In this document: one piece after another, positions 1-8,476 of the stretch
How the letters are laid out: each line of letters starts with the position of its first letter
Numbering within the stretch: the first letter of the stretch is position 1
Origin: Planctomycetales bacterium
GTDB taxonomy: Bacteria; Planctomycetota; Planctomycetia; Pirellulales; Pirellulaceae
NCBI GenBank assembly: GCA_020426845.1
Contig: JAGQPF010000169.1
Span: 1-57,928, forward strand
Length of the DNA stretch: 57,928 nt
Direction: 5' to 3'
Translations under genes and position numbers: made by a program
The notes under the pieces: model-generated
Database searches by the model: none
Told to the model about the DNA's origin: nothing
Seen by the model: only the letters and a program-made list of their open reading frames with translations

Positions 1-96
1 CAAGGACGGCAGGCAACCGGACTGGGAAGACGTTCGTCCCTACCCGGCATTTACCCTTCAGCAAGCAGCTGAAGCAAACCGGAAATCTAATTGTCG

Positions 97-315
97 CTAA
101 AGGGAAAGACAATTGTCGCCGAACAGCTTCCCCATGTGAATCGAAGACCCAGCCGCCAATCCCGCGCCGACGAGCGCGCCCAGCAAGCCATGGGTCGTTG
201 ACACTGGTAATCCAAAGCGTGTTGCCAGCAGTACCGTCAGCCCGGCGCCACAGGCGACGGACGTAGCGAAGTCCCGTCGATTGGACGCAATTTTGAATCT
301 CGGCAGCCTGGCGCT
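97..315 (-). pseudogene. Internal fragment of a PiT-family inorganic phosphate transporter
   Basis: Reading the minus strand gives about 72 residues containing GLPVSTTHGLLGALVGAGL, the signature of PiT (PHO4) phosphate permeases, preceded by an Asp-Phe-Ala-Thr-Ser stretch and followed by a Lys-Leu-Phe-Gly segment. The frame is closed by TGA at 316-318 upstream and TAG at 97-99 downstream, and no start codon precedes the conserved part. Intact PiT proteins are several times longer, so this is a remnant cut at both ends. It sits directly behind the stop codon of the oxidoreductase gene. PiT permeases also carry arsenate, which is notable beside an arsenosugar operon, but this remnant cannot be functional. 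Confidence 0.75.
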
Positions 316-320
316 TCACA

Positions 321-1907
321 TCACCGGGTCCACGCCAGCCATTTCTGAAATAGTGACTTCACCAGTGGAGTGAGCCGTGTGCGATTATACTGGTCCCCCA
401 GTCTCCGGATCGCTTCCGCCTGTGTGGGATAGGGGTGAATTGTGGAGCCGATCTTCCTGAGCCCCAGTCCGTGAGTCATGGCGAGCGTGATTTCTGAAAT
501 CATGTCTCCGGCATGTGGGGCAACGATGGTGGTTCCGGCGATCCGGTCTGTCCCTTTGTGCGTATGAACTTTTACGAAGCCCTCGGTTTCTCCAGCCAGG
601 ATCGCCCGATCTACGTCAGCGAAATGCTGGGTGTACGTGTCGATGGCAATTCCGTGTTCCTTCGCCTCCCGCTCGTACAATCCCACGTGAGCGATTTCCG
701 GCGCGGTGTACGTGCACCAGGGAATTGTCAGGGCACTCGCCTTGGAACGTCCCTTGAATAACGCGTTTTGAATTACGATACGCGCCATGAAGTCGGCCGC
801 ATGGGTGAACTTGTATCGTGAGCAGACATCTCCAGCGGCAAAGATGTTGGGATTCGTTGTGCGCATCCGATCGTCCACCGTCACCCCCCTACGTGGATCG
901 AAATCGACGCCCACGGACTCCAGGCCCAAGCCACTGACGTTGGGGGCCCGTCCGACTGATACGAGCAATTGATCAACTGGTTCGTCATACTGAGTCCCAT
1001 GCGATTCCACCGACATCCGAATCCTACCGCCGTCACTGTGAAGTTTAAGTTCCTTGCCGCAGCAGAGCAGCTGAACACCATCCTGCTGGAGAGAACGACC
1101 GACGATCTCGGATGCCTCCGAGTCCTCAATGGGCAACACGCCATGCGCTGCTTCCACCAGCAGAACCTCGGAACCCAGGTTCGCAAAGGCCTGCGCCATT
1201 TCACAGCCAATCGGTCCAGCACCAATCACGCCGAGTCGACGCGGCAGTTCCGTCAGTGAAAAGAGTGTCTCATTTGTCAGGTACCGGACATCCTGCAAGC
1301 CGGGGATCGGAGGAGCGGAGGCCCGTGCCCCGGTTGCAATGACCGCTTTCCGAAACTGCAGCGTCTGCTCGCCGACCTGAATTGTGTTGGAACTCGTGAA
1401 TCGAGCTTCACCAAGAAACACGTCCACACCAAGGTCTCGAAATCTGGCTGCTGAATCGTTCGGGCTGATCTTCGCCCGCAGCCGGCGCATTCGCTCCATG
1501 ACACGCGAGAAATCTGCGTCCGCCCCTTCGGGAACGTCGATCCCGAACTCCCCGGCATTGCGGATTGTCCGCGCGACGCGAGCAGCGCTGATGATGCCCT
1601 TCGACGGGACGCAGCCCACGTTGAGGCAATCGCCGCCCATCAGGCTGCGTTCAACCAACGCGACCTTCGCACCCAAACCGGCCGCCCCTGCCGTCGTCAC
1701 TAAGCCGGCGGTCCCGGCACCGATGACTACCAGGTTGTAGCGACCGCTCGGCTGCGGATTCACCCAGTCGGGTGGGTGAACGTTGGATTCCAATTCACGG
1801 TTATGGGGATCGTACGGCTCAAGAGCCGGCTCGTGAGACATGTTGTCTCCGGAGGGTAATTGCGAGGAATCGCTGTGCATTGTGTCTTCTTCATGGATCA
1901 GCTTCAT
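321..1907 (-). CDS. FAD-dependent pyridine nucleotide-disulfide oxidoreductase (mercuric reductase/LPD-like)
   Basis: 528 residues. After an N-terminal extension of about 55 residues comes an FAD-binding GxGxxG (VIGAGTAGL, about 61-69), then the redox motif GGDCLNVGCVPSK with Cys94 and Cys99, a second NAD(P)-binding GAGPIGCE and the FAD motif near FAAGDV. The C-terminal HPYPTQAEA matches the catalytic His region of dihydrolipoamide dehydrogenases. The C-terminal Cys pair of true mercuric reductases is absent, so Hg(II) reduction is unlikely despite the usual automatic name. The ATG overlaps the TGA of the upstream TVP38 gene by 4 bp, which indicates translational coupling. Pairing with TVP38/TMEM64 proteins is common in bacteria. 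The substrate is unknown; a thiol or arsenical redox role is inference from context. Confidence 0.9.
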   Translation of the reverse strand: MKLIHEEDTMHSDSSQLPSGDNMSHEPALEPYDPHNRELESNVHPPDWVNPQPSGRYNLVVIGAGTAGLVTTAGAAGLGAKVALVERSLMGGDCLNVGCVPSKGIISAARVARTIRNAGEFGIDVPEGADADFSRVMERMRRLRAKISPNDSAARFRDLGVDVFLGEARFTSSNTIQVGEQTLQFRKAVIATGARASAPPIPGLQDVRYLTNETLFSLTELPRRLGVIGAGPIGCEMAQAFANLGSEVLLVEAAHGVLPIEDSEASEIVGRSLQQDGVQLLCCGKELKLHSDGGRIRMSVESHGTQYDEPVDQLLVSVGRAPNVSGLGLESVGVDFDPRRGVTVDDRMRTTNPNIFAAGDVCSRYKFTHAADFMARIVIQNALFKGRSKASALTIPWCTYTAPEIAHVGLYEREAKEHGIAIDTYTQHFADVDRAILAGETEGFVKVHTHKGTDRIAGTTIVAPHAGDMISEITLAMTHGLGLRKIGSTIHPYPTQAEAIRRLGDQYNRTRLTPLVKSLFQKWLAWTR

Positions 1908-2725
1908 CGCACTGTCTCCTGCGTCGATGATACGAGACCAGCGTGTTCAACCGTGGCTGAGTCGTGCTTCAGTTCGTGACGTGAGGAGTCTGGCGCGGCA
2001 TCTTGTACCAAAGGACCGTTTGCCGAAGGGTGGAGCCAGGTAACGAGCTTTCGCAATACGAGTGGCATGACACCGAGCAGCACGAACGCGACCATCAGCT
2101 GCGGCGACAGAATGCTGCCCACGCCTTTGCCAGCCAGAGTGGTCAGGTCAGGAACGTTGGAGCCGGCATACACGTAAACGGCGGTTCCCGGCAGCATCCC
2201 CAATTGACTGACCCACCAGAACGTTCTGGCCCGCAGTGGTGTCAGCCCCATCACAACATTGATCACAAAGAACGGGACGGCAGGAATCAAACGGAGCATG
2301 AACAGATAGAACGCACCTTCGCGTTCGAGGGATTGATTGAACGACGCCAGTCGTTCGCCGAATCGACTCTGGATTGGTTCTCGCAACAAGTACCGGCTGA
2401 CCTGAAAGGCCACCGTGGCTCCCGTCGTAGAGGCGAAACTGACCAGCAGTATGCCCCGCCACAGTCCGAAGAACCATCCGCATGTCAGCGTCAACACCAT
2501 TGCACCGGGGAGAGATAATCCCGTCACAGCGACGTAGATCGCGAAGGCGGCTCCATAAACGAGCAGCGGATGCTCCAGTTGCCAGGCCTTCAGTTCTGCT
2601 TCCTGAGCTGCCAAGTTTTCCAGCGTGAGCGCATCACCAAACTGCAGGTAGCCCAGAACCGCGGCGACACCAATCGCGACGACCAGGCCAGGTTTTTTCC
2701 ACGCGATTTCAAATCTTTGATTCAT
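1904..2725 (-). CDS. TVP38/TMEM64 family membrane protein (VTT domain)
   Basis: 273 residues from ATG at 2725. The start is supported by AAAGGA about 14 bp upstream and by lying one base past the arsS stop; an in-frame ATG at 2752 is the alternative. A hydrophobic segment near the N terminus is followed by the VTT (SNARE-associated Golgi) domain, with GLSLPGAMVLTLTCGWFFG, a Gly-Ala-rich re-entrant region and FMLRLIPAVPFFVINVVMG. The C-terminal tail of about 45 residues is hydrophilic. The family acts in membranes, but the molecular function of bacterial members is not established. It is the penultimate gene of the arsenosugar-type operon and is coupled to the oxidoreductase. Confidence 0.9.
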   Translation of the reverse strand: MNQRFEIAWKKPGLVVAIGVAAVLGYLQFGDALTLENLAAQEAELKAWQLEHPLLVYGAAFAIYVAVTGLSLPGAMVLTLTCGWFFGLWRGILLVSFASTTGATVAFQVSRYLLREPIQSRFGERLASFNQSLEREGAFYLFMLRLIPAVPFFVINVVMGLTPLRARTFWWVSQLGMLPGTAVYVYAGSNVPDLTTLAGKGVGSILSPQLMVAFVLLGVMPLVLRKLVTWLHPSANGPLVQDAAPDSSRHELKHDSATVEHAGLVSSTQETVR

Positions 2726-2726
2726 T

Positions 2727-3794
2727 TCACTCGCATCCTTTCGAGTTGTCATTGATAAGGGCCAGACTTCCCTGGCAACTGGAGCCGCACCCCGCCGTGC
2801 AGCCAAAACAGTGTCGGCCTGTCGCGATCGGGCGGCTCAGCAGCCGCTCCAGTGTCTGGTGGTCGATGTTCGCGATGTTGATCCTTCCGGCAGACAACGG
2901 GAGATCCAGCATCTGGTTGAAGTCGCAGTCGTAGAGATTCCCCTGCCAGTCGACCGAAATCATCGTCCGGCACATCAGGCCATCGAGCGTGTGCGGATTG
3001 AACGCCTCCACCAGTTTCTGCATGTAGTCCTCATACCGTCCCTGCTTCACCAGGTCGGCCAGGAACCGGCTGATTGGCATATTGGTGATGGTGTACAGCT
3101 GCGTGAATTCGATCCCATAGCGGCTCCAGAGCTCGCGTCGATATTCGGCCTCCAGACGACTCTGGTCCGGCGGCAGAGAAGGCCCGACCGGGTTGTAAAC
3201 GAGAGAAAGTGTGAGCGATGAATCCGGGACTCCATACCCCAGCCCATTCAGACGTTTCAGGGCCTCGATGGACCTCTGAAAGACACGGTCGCCACGCTGC
3301 TTGTCGACGTTCTCTTCCAGGTAACATGGCAGCGACGCCACGATCTCGACCTGATGTTCCGCCAGAAACTGGGCCAGATCTTCATAACCGGGTGCGAGGA
3401 GAATCGTCAGGTTGCAGCGATCGATCACTCTCCGTCCTAATTGATGTGCCTGAGACACCAGTCGGCGAAAGTTCAGATTCATCTCCGGAGCACCGCCGGT
3501 AATATCGAGCGTGCCGACATTCGCCCGCAGCAGGAACTCCAAGCATGCCTCTGCCACCTCAGCCGACATGCTCTCTCTGCGATCAGGACCAGCATCCACA
3601 TGGCAGTGCGTGCACGTCTGATTGCAGACTCGCCCCACATTTACCTGCAGAGTGTCGATTCCCGTTGCCGTGAGTTCGCCTCGCTGGCTGGCACTCAGGA
3701 ATTCCGGCACGTTTTCCGTGCCCTCCAGGAAGATTCGCTGCCGCAGCGGGCTTGCGAATGAATGATCTTCGCGGAGTAATGTCAGACTCACCAT
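2727..3794 (-). CDS. arsS: Arsenosugar biosynthesis radical SAM protein ArsS
   Basis: 355 residues. The radical SAM cluster motif is CNQTCTHC (Cys57, Cys61, Cys64), followed by LDITGGAPEMN for SAM binding. The C-terminal region has the family-typical LYDCDFNQMLDLPL and a Cys-rich SPASM-like end, CFGCTAGCGSSC. ArsS enzymes are known to transfer a 5'-deoxyadenosyl group to dimethylated arsenic, the first committed step to arsenosugars, using product made by ArsM. The GAGGGA upstream of the ATG overlaps the end of the csrA-like pseudogene, 7 bp away. The length is normal for the family and all key residues are present. Confidence 0.93.
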   Translation of the reverse strand: MVSLTLLREDHSFASPLRQRIFLEGTENVPEFLSASQRGELTATGIDTLQVNVGRVCNQTCTHCHVDAGPDRRESMSAEVAEACLEFLLRANVGTLDITGGAPEMNLNFRRLVSQAHQLGRRVIDRCNLTILLAPGYEDLAQFLAEHQVEIVASLPCYLEENVDKQRGDRVFQRSIEALKRLNGLGYGVPDSSLTLSLVYNPVGPSLPPDQSRLEAEYRRELWSRYGIEFTQLYTITNMPISRFLADLVKQGRYEDYMQKLVEAFNPHTLDGLMCRTMISVDWQGNLYDCDFNQMLDLPLSAGRINIANIDHQTLERLLSRPIATGRHCFGCTAGCGSSCQGSLALINDNSKGCE

Positions 3795-3801
3795 CGTTCC
3801 C

Positions 3802-4015
3802 TCACTCTGTCTCTAATAGTTCAGCGGGCTGTTCGATCCGTCGCTCATTCCCGAGTTTCGGAGAATCGAATGACTCAATGCGATGTATAGCGACGTTAAT
3901 CGGAGCCGTGATTCCCAGACGAACTCGTCCGCCACGAATCTCCAGCACTTGCACTTCCGTCATGTCGTCGATCAACAAGACAGGATTCGCCAGCCTTGCG
4001 TGCCAGTACCAACAT
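3802..4015 (-). pseudogene. csrA: csrA-like carbon storage regulator with a one-base frameshift
   Basis: The minus strand has a strong Shine-Dalgarno AAGGAGGGA followed by ATG at 4015 and the CsrA N terminus MLVLARKAGES. The frame then goes wrong. In the next frame it resumes as LLIDDMTEVQVLEIRGGRV, then RLGITAPINVAIHRIES, the standard rest of CsrA, to TGA at 3802-3804. Total length is 214 bp, one base more than 71 codons, so one extra base lies around 3979-3986. As read, frame 1 gives only about 38 residues. CsrA dimers bind GGA motifs in mRNA leaders. The gene lies between arsM and arsS and missed usual gene calling. A sequencing error or programmed frameshift would also explain it. Confidence 0.85.
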
Positions 4016-4054
4016 CTCGATTCCCTCCTTGAATAGGCAATGCGTTTTCGGAAC

Positions 4055-5263
4055 TCAGCAGCAGTCGCCGTCAGTGCCGCAACAGGGACCGATGGATTCC
4101 GTGGTCACATCGTAGTCCTCCCCCTTGGTTTCCTGCGGCGAGCGGACTTTGCTGCGGCGACAATCGAACTGTTGTGCTTCGCTTAACGGAATCGGATGGA
4201 TTGGCTCGACAGCCTCAAATAGCCCTTTATAAGGTGCTTGCTGCAGGAGATGGAATGTCTTGTCGCAAACGGCCATCCGCGCACCTCGGGGATAAACATG
4301 GCCGTCATCGTCTTCGACTTTCTTGAACGGACCGCGATAGACAACCGCTTGATTTCGTTCCAAGCATGGTCCCTGTTTGCCTTTGTAGGCCACCGCTGTC
4401 ACCGATCGAAATTCAATTCCTTCCACCGTCCGCCACGGAGTCGACTGGCGTTTGACCAGCTCAATTCCATGAAATCCGGCTTCTTCAAACGCCTGCAGGA
4501 ACCGATCCTCCCGAAACGCTCCAGAAATGCAGCCAGACCAAAGTTCAGGATTGTTCTGCAACTCCTGCGGGACGTCTTCGTCAGCCACGATATCGCTGAT
4601 CGCCGCACGCCCCCCTTTCTTGAGCACACGGAAGATTTCTGCGAAGAGTTGGTGCCGATCCTGCTGCCGCACAAGATTGAGCACACAATTGGAGACAACG
4701 CAGTCGACAGTGCCTGAGGCGATCATTGGCTGGTCGTGTCGCAGACGCTCCTCAACATGTCGTAGCTTCAGCCAGCCAGACGGGTCAGCAATCGGGTGCT
4801 GTGCGAGTTCTCGTCCCAGCAGATCCAGATCCAGCTGCAGATCCTGAATCATCCCGTACTGGAAGTCGACATTTCCGTAGCCAAGACGCTCTGCCACCTG
4901 CCCCTGATACTTCCGGGCCAGTGCGAGCATCTCCTGATTGCAATCGACGCCAATGACGCGGCCCCGCTTCCCAACAACCTGGGACAGGATGTAGCACAAC
5001 TTGCCACCTCCAGAACCGAGGTCGACGACGGTTTCACCCTCGTTCACATAGCGAGTGGGGTCACCGCAACCATAATCCCGTGCGATGATCTCTTGCGGAA
5101 TCACCGCCAGAAAATCACCGGCATACTCAACTGGGCAGCACAGTGCTTCCTCTCTCGCCTGAGCCGCTGCGGCATAGCGAGTGTAGACAGAAGCCTCGGC
5201 GGTCTTGTTATTGCTGTTGTTGTTGTTGGCGCTACTGTTCTTCAATGGAGAAGATTTCGACAT
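4055..5263 (-). CDS. arsM: Arsenosugar-type arsenite methyltransferase ArsM
   Basis: 402 residues from ATG at 5263, chosen for the upstream AAGGACG; the open frame extends 25 codons further without support. The N terminus carries an Asn-rich run (SSANNNNSNNK). A Cys pair in ALCCPVEY comes before the SAM-binding motif VVDLGSGGGKLCY and the conserved VVSNCVLNL and ISDIVADEDVP. The C terminus ends in GPCCGTDGDCC, Cys-rich as in many ArsM proteins. It methylates As(III) with S-adenosylmethionine, and beside arsS it would supply dimethylarsenic for arsenosugar synthesis. It is cytoplasmic. It lies 75 bp behind the GT-C gene and 39 bp ahead of the csrA-like gene, so one transcript is likely. Confidence 0.92.
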   Translation of the reverse strand: MSKSSPLKNSSANNNNSNNKTAEASVYTRYAAAAQAREEALCCPVEYAGDFLAVIPQEIIARDYGCGDPTRYVNEGETVVDLGSGGGKLCYILSQVVGKRGRVIGVDCNQEMLALARKYQGQVAERLGYGNVDFQYGMIQDLQLDLDLLGRELAQHPIADPSGWLKLRHVEERLRHDQPMIASGTVDCVVSNCVLNLVRQQDRHQLFAEIFRVLKKGGRAAISDIVADEDVPQELQNNPELWSGCISGAFREDRFLQAFEEAGFHGIELVKRQSTPWRTVEGIEFRSVTAVAYKGKQGPCLERNQAVVYRGPFKKVEDDDGHVYPRGARMAVCDKTFHLLQQAPYKGLFEAVEPIHPIPLSEAQQFDCRRSKVRSPQETKGEDYDVTTESIGPCCGTDGDCC

Positions 5264-5338
5264 TTCGTATTCGTCCTTCCAGTGAACGTGGTGAGACAAA
5301 CCCAAACGCCCGGACGATGCCCAGGCTCGTGGCAGCAA

Positions 5339-7123
5339 CTATACGGCACCGGCCGAGTCTGCTTCTGTGACCACGGACACAGAGCGAAAAGAAAGTGATT
5401 CGATGCTCAAAGCCGCGAGCCATAGCAGGTGTTCGACTGGGACAATGACGAAGTGGAAGAAGTCTTCGCCGCGATAGCCCAAATTGGGCACGGCCGAATC
5501 TGCAGGGTGATAAAGGGTCCAGAAGCGAAGGTAGTAGGCGAGCACCAGCAGGGACACGGCCATCCAGGTGCGACGTCCGGAGAAAGGGACGAGTGGGAGC
5601 ACCCAGGTCCAATACCACGGGTTCAGCGTCGGTGCCAAAGCCCAGAACCATGCCAAAGTCAAGAATGCGATGCGCAACCAGTATTGCGGATCGTTCTGTC
5701 GCATCGCCCAGACCAGGAGTGCAGAAACGATGACCATGAAGAGAAACAGCGTGAGCGCCCTCGCTGTCAGGAAGGTCGCTTCCGGAACAGGCCGCTGCAA
5801 TAGAGTCGACAATTGTTCGGAGGCGGTCACTCGGAAGGTTTGCGGAAGAATGACAAACCAGTGATTGCGCGTGGCGGTTTCCGCATTCGCATCGTCAGTG
5901 TCCGGCCGCAGATTCTCGACGACGACCATGAAGATGAAGTCGTTGATTTCCCAACGCGACAGGAAGGTCGCCAGCCCGCTACCTGCCGTCTCCGATGACT
6001 CGTGAATGGAGACGCCGCTCCCCATTCCGTCATTCGTCTCCACCGGTATCCGAATCGCGGACGTCGGCGCGGGTTCCGTGAGTATCATCGGAGCCAGCGC
6101 GACAGCCGTGGTGATCAGGACGATGGCCCCATATCCGGCACTCGCCCGTCGCCCCACGGTCTGCCAGACCCACAGCGTCAACACCGGAACCAGCACAATC
6201 GGATAGAGCTTGGCACCAACTCCCAGCCCAAGAAAAATGGACGAACTCAATAGCCATTTCACCTGCGATTTTGCTCGTGGCGCAGCGAGACCTGAGATCA
6301 ATGCCAGGATCGCCGCCGTGGTCAGAAACACAGCGATCGAGTCCAAGTGCCCACTGTTGGCAAACTCTTTGAGCACCAGTGGAGACCATCCGTAGAGGAT
6401 TGCCCAGCCCGGATGCCGCTGCACGCGACGCAGGATCAGAATCACCAGCCAAAGGATTCCCAGATCAAAGCTTGTCAGCACGACCTTCATCGTCAGAAGA
6501 TGCCGGTACAGCGAGGCTCGTGCCGGAACGAGTAACGATGCCAGCCCAAACACTCCCTGTGAAACCGGCGGATAGACCGTGATCAACTCGCCGAAATGAA
6601 TTCGTGCGAGAACCTCCTGGCAGGATGGTTCCCGGTCCCTCAGCTCAGCGAGGGCTTGCAGTTCCAGAGTAGTGTCATCAGCCTGCGGCGACTCAAGCAC
6701 CTGTTTTGGGCTGAACCGATACGGATTGTGTCCGCTGGCAACGACGGCCCCGTCCCACAGATATCGGTAGATGTCAACTTCCTGGATCGGGTACGAGGGG
6801 AGCAAAATCAATCGGAACAGCACGCCCGCCAGGAGTACATGCCGCGTCATCGCTGAGTGATCGCTTTCTCTCAGAATCAATCGCAGGCTTGCGATATGCA
6901 GCGCAAACGCGGTGGCCAGCAAACCCAGAACGAGAAGAATCGGGCGTTGCTGGAATTTGGCATGAAACTCGAACCGCAAGCTGAGATACGCGATGACGGC
7001 GTAGATGAGCACCTGGGCAATCAGTAACGCCCAACGGAATCTTCGGGATCCAGCCAACGTCCGGACGTGCTTTTCAGCAGGCCCCAACAGCATCGACGAA
7101 GGCGCCGTCACCGTTGCCACCAA
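5339..7123 (-). CDS. GT-C-fold polyprenol-phosphate-dependent membrane glycosyltransferase (DUF2029-like)
   Basis: 594 residues with about ten to twelve hydrophobic segments. The first loop holds PIQEVDIYRYLWDGAVVASG then HNPYR, a layout typical of GT-C mannosyltransferase-like enzymes in which an acidic loop residue binds the lipid-linked donor. Later segments include EFANSGHLDSIAVFL and LNPWYWTWVLPLVPFSGRR, also usual in this group. Such enzymes use a polyprenyl-phosphate sugar at the outer face of the membrane. The start overlaps the end of the GT2 gene by 16 bp, and that partner is the kind of enzyme that makes the donor. A role in arsenosugar or surface glycan assembly is inferred only from position. 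Confidence 0.8.
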   Translation of the reverse strand: MVATVTAPSSMLLGPAEKHVRTLAGSRRFRWALLIAQVLIYAVIAYLSLRFEFHAKFQQRPILLVLGLLATAFALHIASLRLILRESDHSAMTRHVLLAGVLFRLILLPSYPIQEVDIYRYLWDGAVVASGHNPYRFSPKQVLESPQADDTTLELQALAELRDREPSCQEVLARIHFGELITVYPPVSQGVFGLASLLVPARASLYRHLLTMKVVLTSFDLGILWLVILILRRVQRHPGWAILYGWSPLVLKEFANSGHLDSIAVFLTTAAILALISGLAAPRAKSQVKWLLSSSIFLGLGVGAKLYPIVLVPVLTLWVWQTVGRRASAGYGAIVLITTAVALAPMILTEPAPTSAIRIPVETNDGMGSGVSIHESSETAGSGLATFLSRWEINDFIFMVVVENLRPDTDDANAETATRNHWFVILPQTFRVTASEQLSTLLQRPVPEATFLTARALTLFLFMVIVSALLVWAMRQNDPQYWLRIAFLTLAWFWALAPTLNPWYWTWVLPLVPFSGRRTWMAVSLLVLAYYLRFWTLYHPADSAVPNLGYRGEDFFHFVIVPVEHLLWLAALSIESLSFRSVSVVTEADSAGAV

Positions 7124-7872
7124 GTTAACCAGCGGTAGCGAGCGATTGTATAGAGGATCTTGTAGCCGGCCTTGATCGTTCCGCTGATCGTTCCACTGAT
7201 CTTGCTCGTGCCCACACGTCGACGATACGGCACCGGGATCTCCTCACAGCGAAGACGAGCAACGGTGGCTTTAATCTGCATCTCGACCGTCCAGCCGAAA
7301 TTCCGGTCGGACATGCCGAGTTGTTCGAGCGCTTGCCAGGAGATCGCGCGAAATGGACCCAGATCTGTAAAACTCGCTCCCCAGAACAGCCACATGAGAA
7401 ATGGAGCCAGCCAATTCCCAAAGACCGCGGCTAGTGGCATCGCTCCTGGCTCACGTACTCCCAACATGCGAGAGCCAACAACGAAATCGGCTCGTCCCTC
7501 AAGGATGGGCGTCGTAAGTTCTGGAAGCATCTCCGGATGGTCACTGTAGTCTCCGTCAACAAACACGACGATGTCCGGACGACGATCCGCCGTCGTTAGC
7601 TCACGGATGGCCTGCAGCCCTGCTAGACAAGCCGAACCATACCCTCGGCGAGGCTCGGATACGACGGTGGCCCCGTATTGAAGAGCCAGTGTGGCGGATC
7701 GATCCGACGACCCATTGTCCACGACGAGGACGCGCCCAACAGGGGGCAGGTCATTCAGCACGAGCGGCAGTGAGGCCTCTTCGTTGAAGACCGGGATGAC
7801 GACCCAGACATTCGCAAATGGATTGCCGGGATACTCCGGAGAACAGATGATTTCCTCAGCACTGGCGAGCAT
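7108..7872 (-). CDS. Family 2 glycosyltransferase, polyprenyl-phosphate sugar synthase-like
   Basis: 254 residues from ATG at 7872, chosen for GGAG 10 bp upstream; in-frame upstream starts at 7890 and 7938 are less supported. It has the GT2 motifs VVIPVFNEEASLPLVL, VVDNGSSDRSATLAL and the donor-binding FVDGDYSDHPEMLP, then VGSRMLG. The end of the catalytic domain has RNFGWTVEMQIKA and VPYRRRVGTSKISG. These match dolichyl- or undecaprenyl-phosphate sugar synthases, although no C-terminal membrane helices follow. Overlap with the GT-C gene suggests a donor-maker and donor-user pair. It is cytoplasmic or membrane-attached. Confidence 0.85.
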   Translation of the reverse strand: MLASAEEIICSPEYPGNPFANVWVVIPVFNEEASLPLVLNDLPPVGRVLVVDNGSSDRSATLALQYGATVVSEPRRGYGSACLAGLQAIRELTTADRRPDIVVFVDGDYSDHPEMLPELTTPILEGRADFVVGSRMLGVREPGAMPLAAVFGNWLAPFLMWLFWGASFTDLGPFRAISWQALEQLGMSDRNFGWTVEMQIKATVARLRCEEIPVPYRRRVGTSKISGTISGTIKAGYKILYTIARYRWLTWWQR

Positions 7873-7944
7873 GTCAAGCGGTCTCCACATCAAAGAAGTA
7901 CAGAGACCTCCGTGTCTCGTGTAACGACGTGTTCCCATAAACGC

Positions 7945-8292
7945 CTATCTCGACCCCGAACCCTGAGACGGGGCACTGTGAGGTGCTGAGTAGGCGGGAG
8001 TTGAAGGATACGCGGGCTGGCTTTGGAACGTCGGAGGAACGCTGTGACCGCGTGTCGCCGATACCTGAGGCACTGCGTACGTGGGAGCTCCACCATAATG
8101 GGGTTGGCCGCCAGGAAACTGCGGCTGGTAGTAACAGCGTTGCGGTGCCGGTGCATACTGCGGAAACCAGAAACTGCGAAATGGCTGGCGGTAGCCTTCG
8201 TAGTGATATCCGCTCCCGCACTGGCCGTAGGCAACGGAAGAGGCACTGCTGACGACGACCAGGGCCAGCCCAAGTCTTAACAATCGTGACAT
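7945..8292 (-). CDS. Small exported Pro/Gln/Tyr-rich protein of unknown function
   Basis: 115 residues from ATG at 8292, with GGAG six bases upstream. A signal peptide (LLRLGLALVVVSSASSVAYG) is followed by a low-complexity chain rich in Pro, Gln, Tyr and Gly, including QPFRSFWFPQYAPAPQRCYY. The C terminus is APSQGSGSR, the same tail as the neighbouring lipoprotein gene upstream. No domain is recognised. Its stop lies 72 bp before the GT2 start, so it could be in the same transcript as the glycosyltransferases. Confidence 0.7.
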   Translation of the reverse strand: MSRLLRLGLALVVVSSASSVAYGQCGSGYHYEGYRQPFRSFWFPQYAPAPQRCYYQPQFPGGQPHYGGAPTYAVPQVSATRGHSVPPTFQSQPAYPSTPAYSAPHSAPSQGSGSR

Positions 8293-8332
8293 GAGATACT
8301 CCAAAGAAGGGTTCAATGCTGAAGGGACTTGA

Positions 8333-8349
8333 CGCTGTCACTGACAGCG
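8333..8349. terminator. Short perfect hairpin between the two small exported-protein genes
   Basis: CGCTGTC and GACAGCG pair perfectly around a 3-base loop. There is no T run on either side, so a factor-independent terminator is unlikely. It may be an attenuating or mRNA-stabilising hairpin between the lipoprotein gene and the downstream exported-protein gene. Confidence 0.4.
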
Positions 8350-8476
8350 AAGTCGCAAGATGGTAAGTGAGATCGCGGCACAGATCTGTGAATGGAGTCA
8401 CACAACAAAGTAGCAACCAGCGATCTCATCGAAGCTCGTCTTCACTACCCAGCACTTGACTCCTTCATTGCACCGC

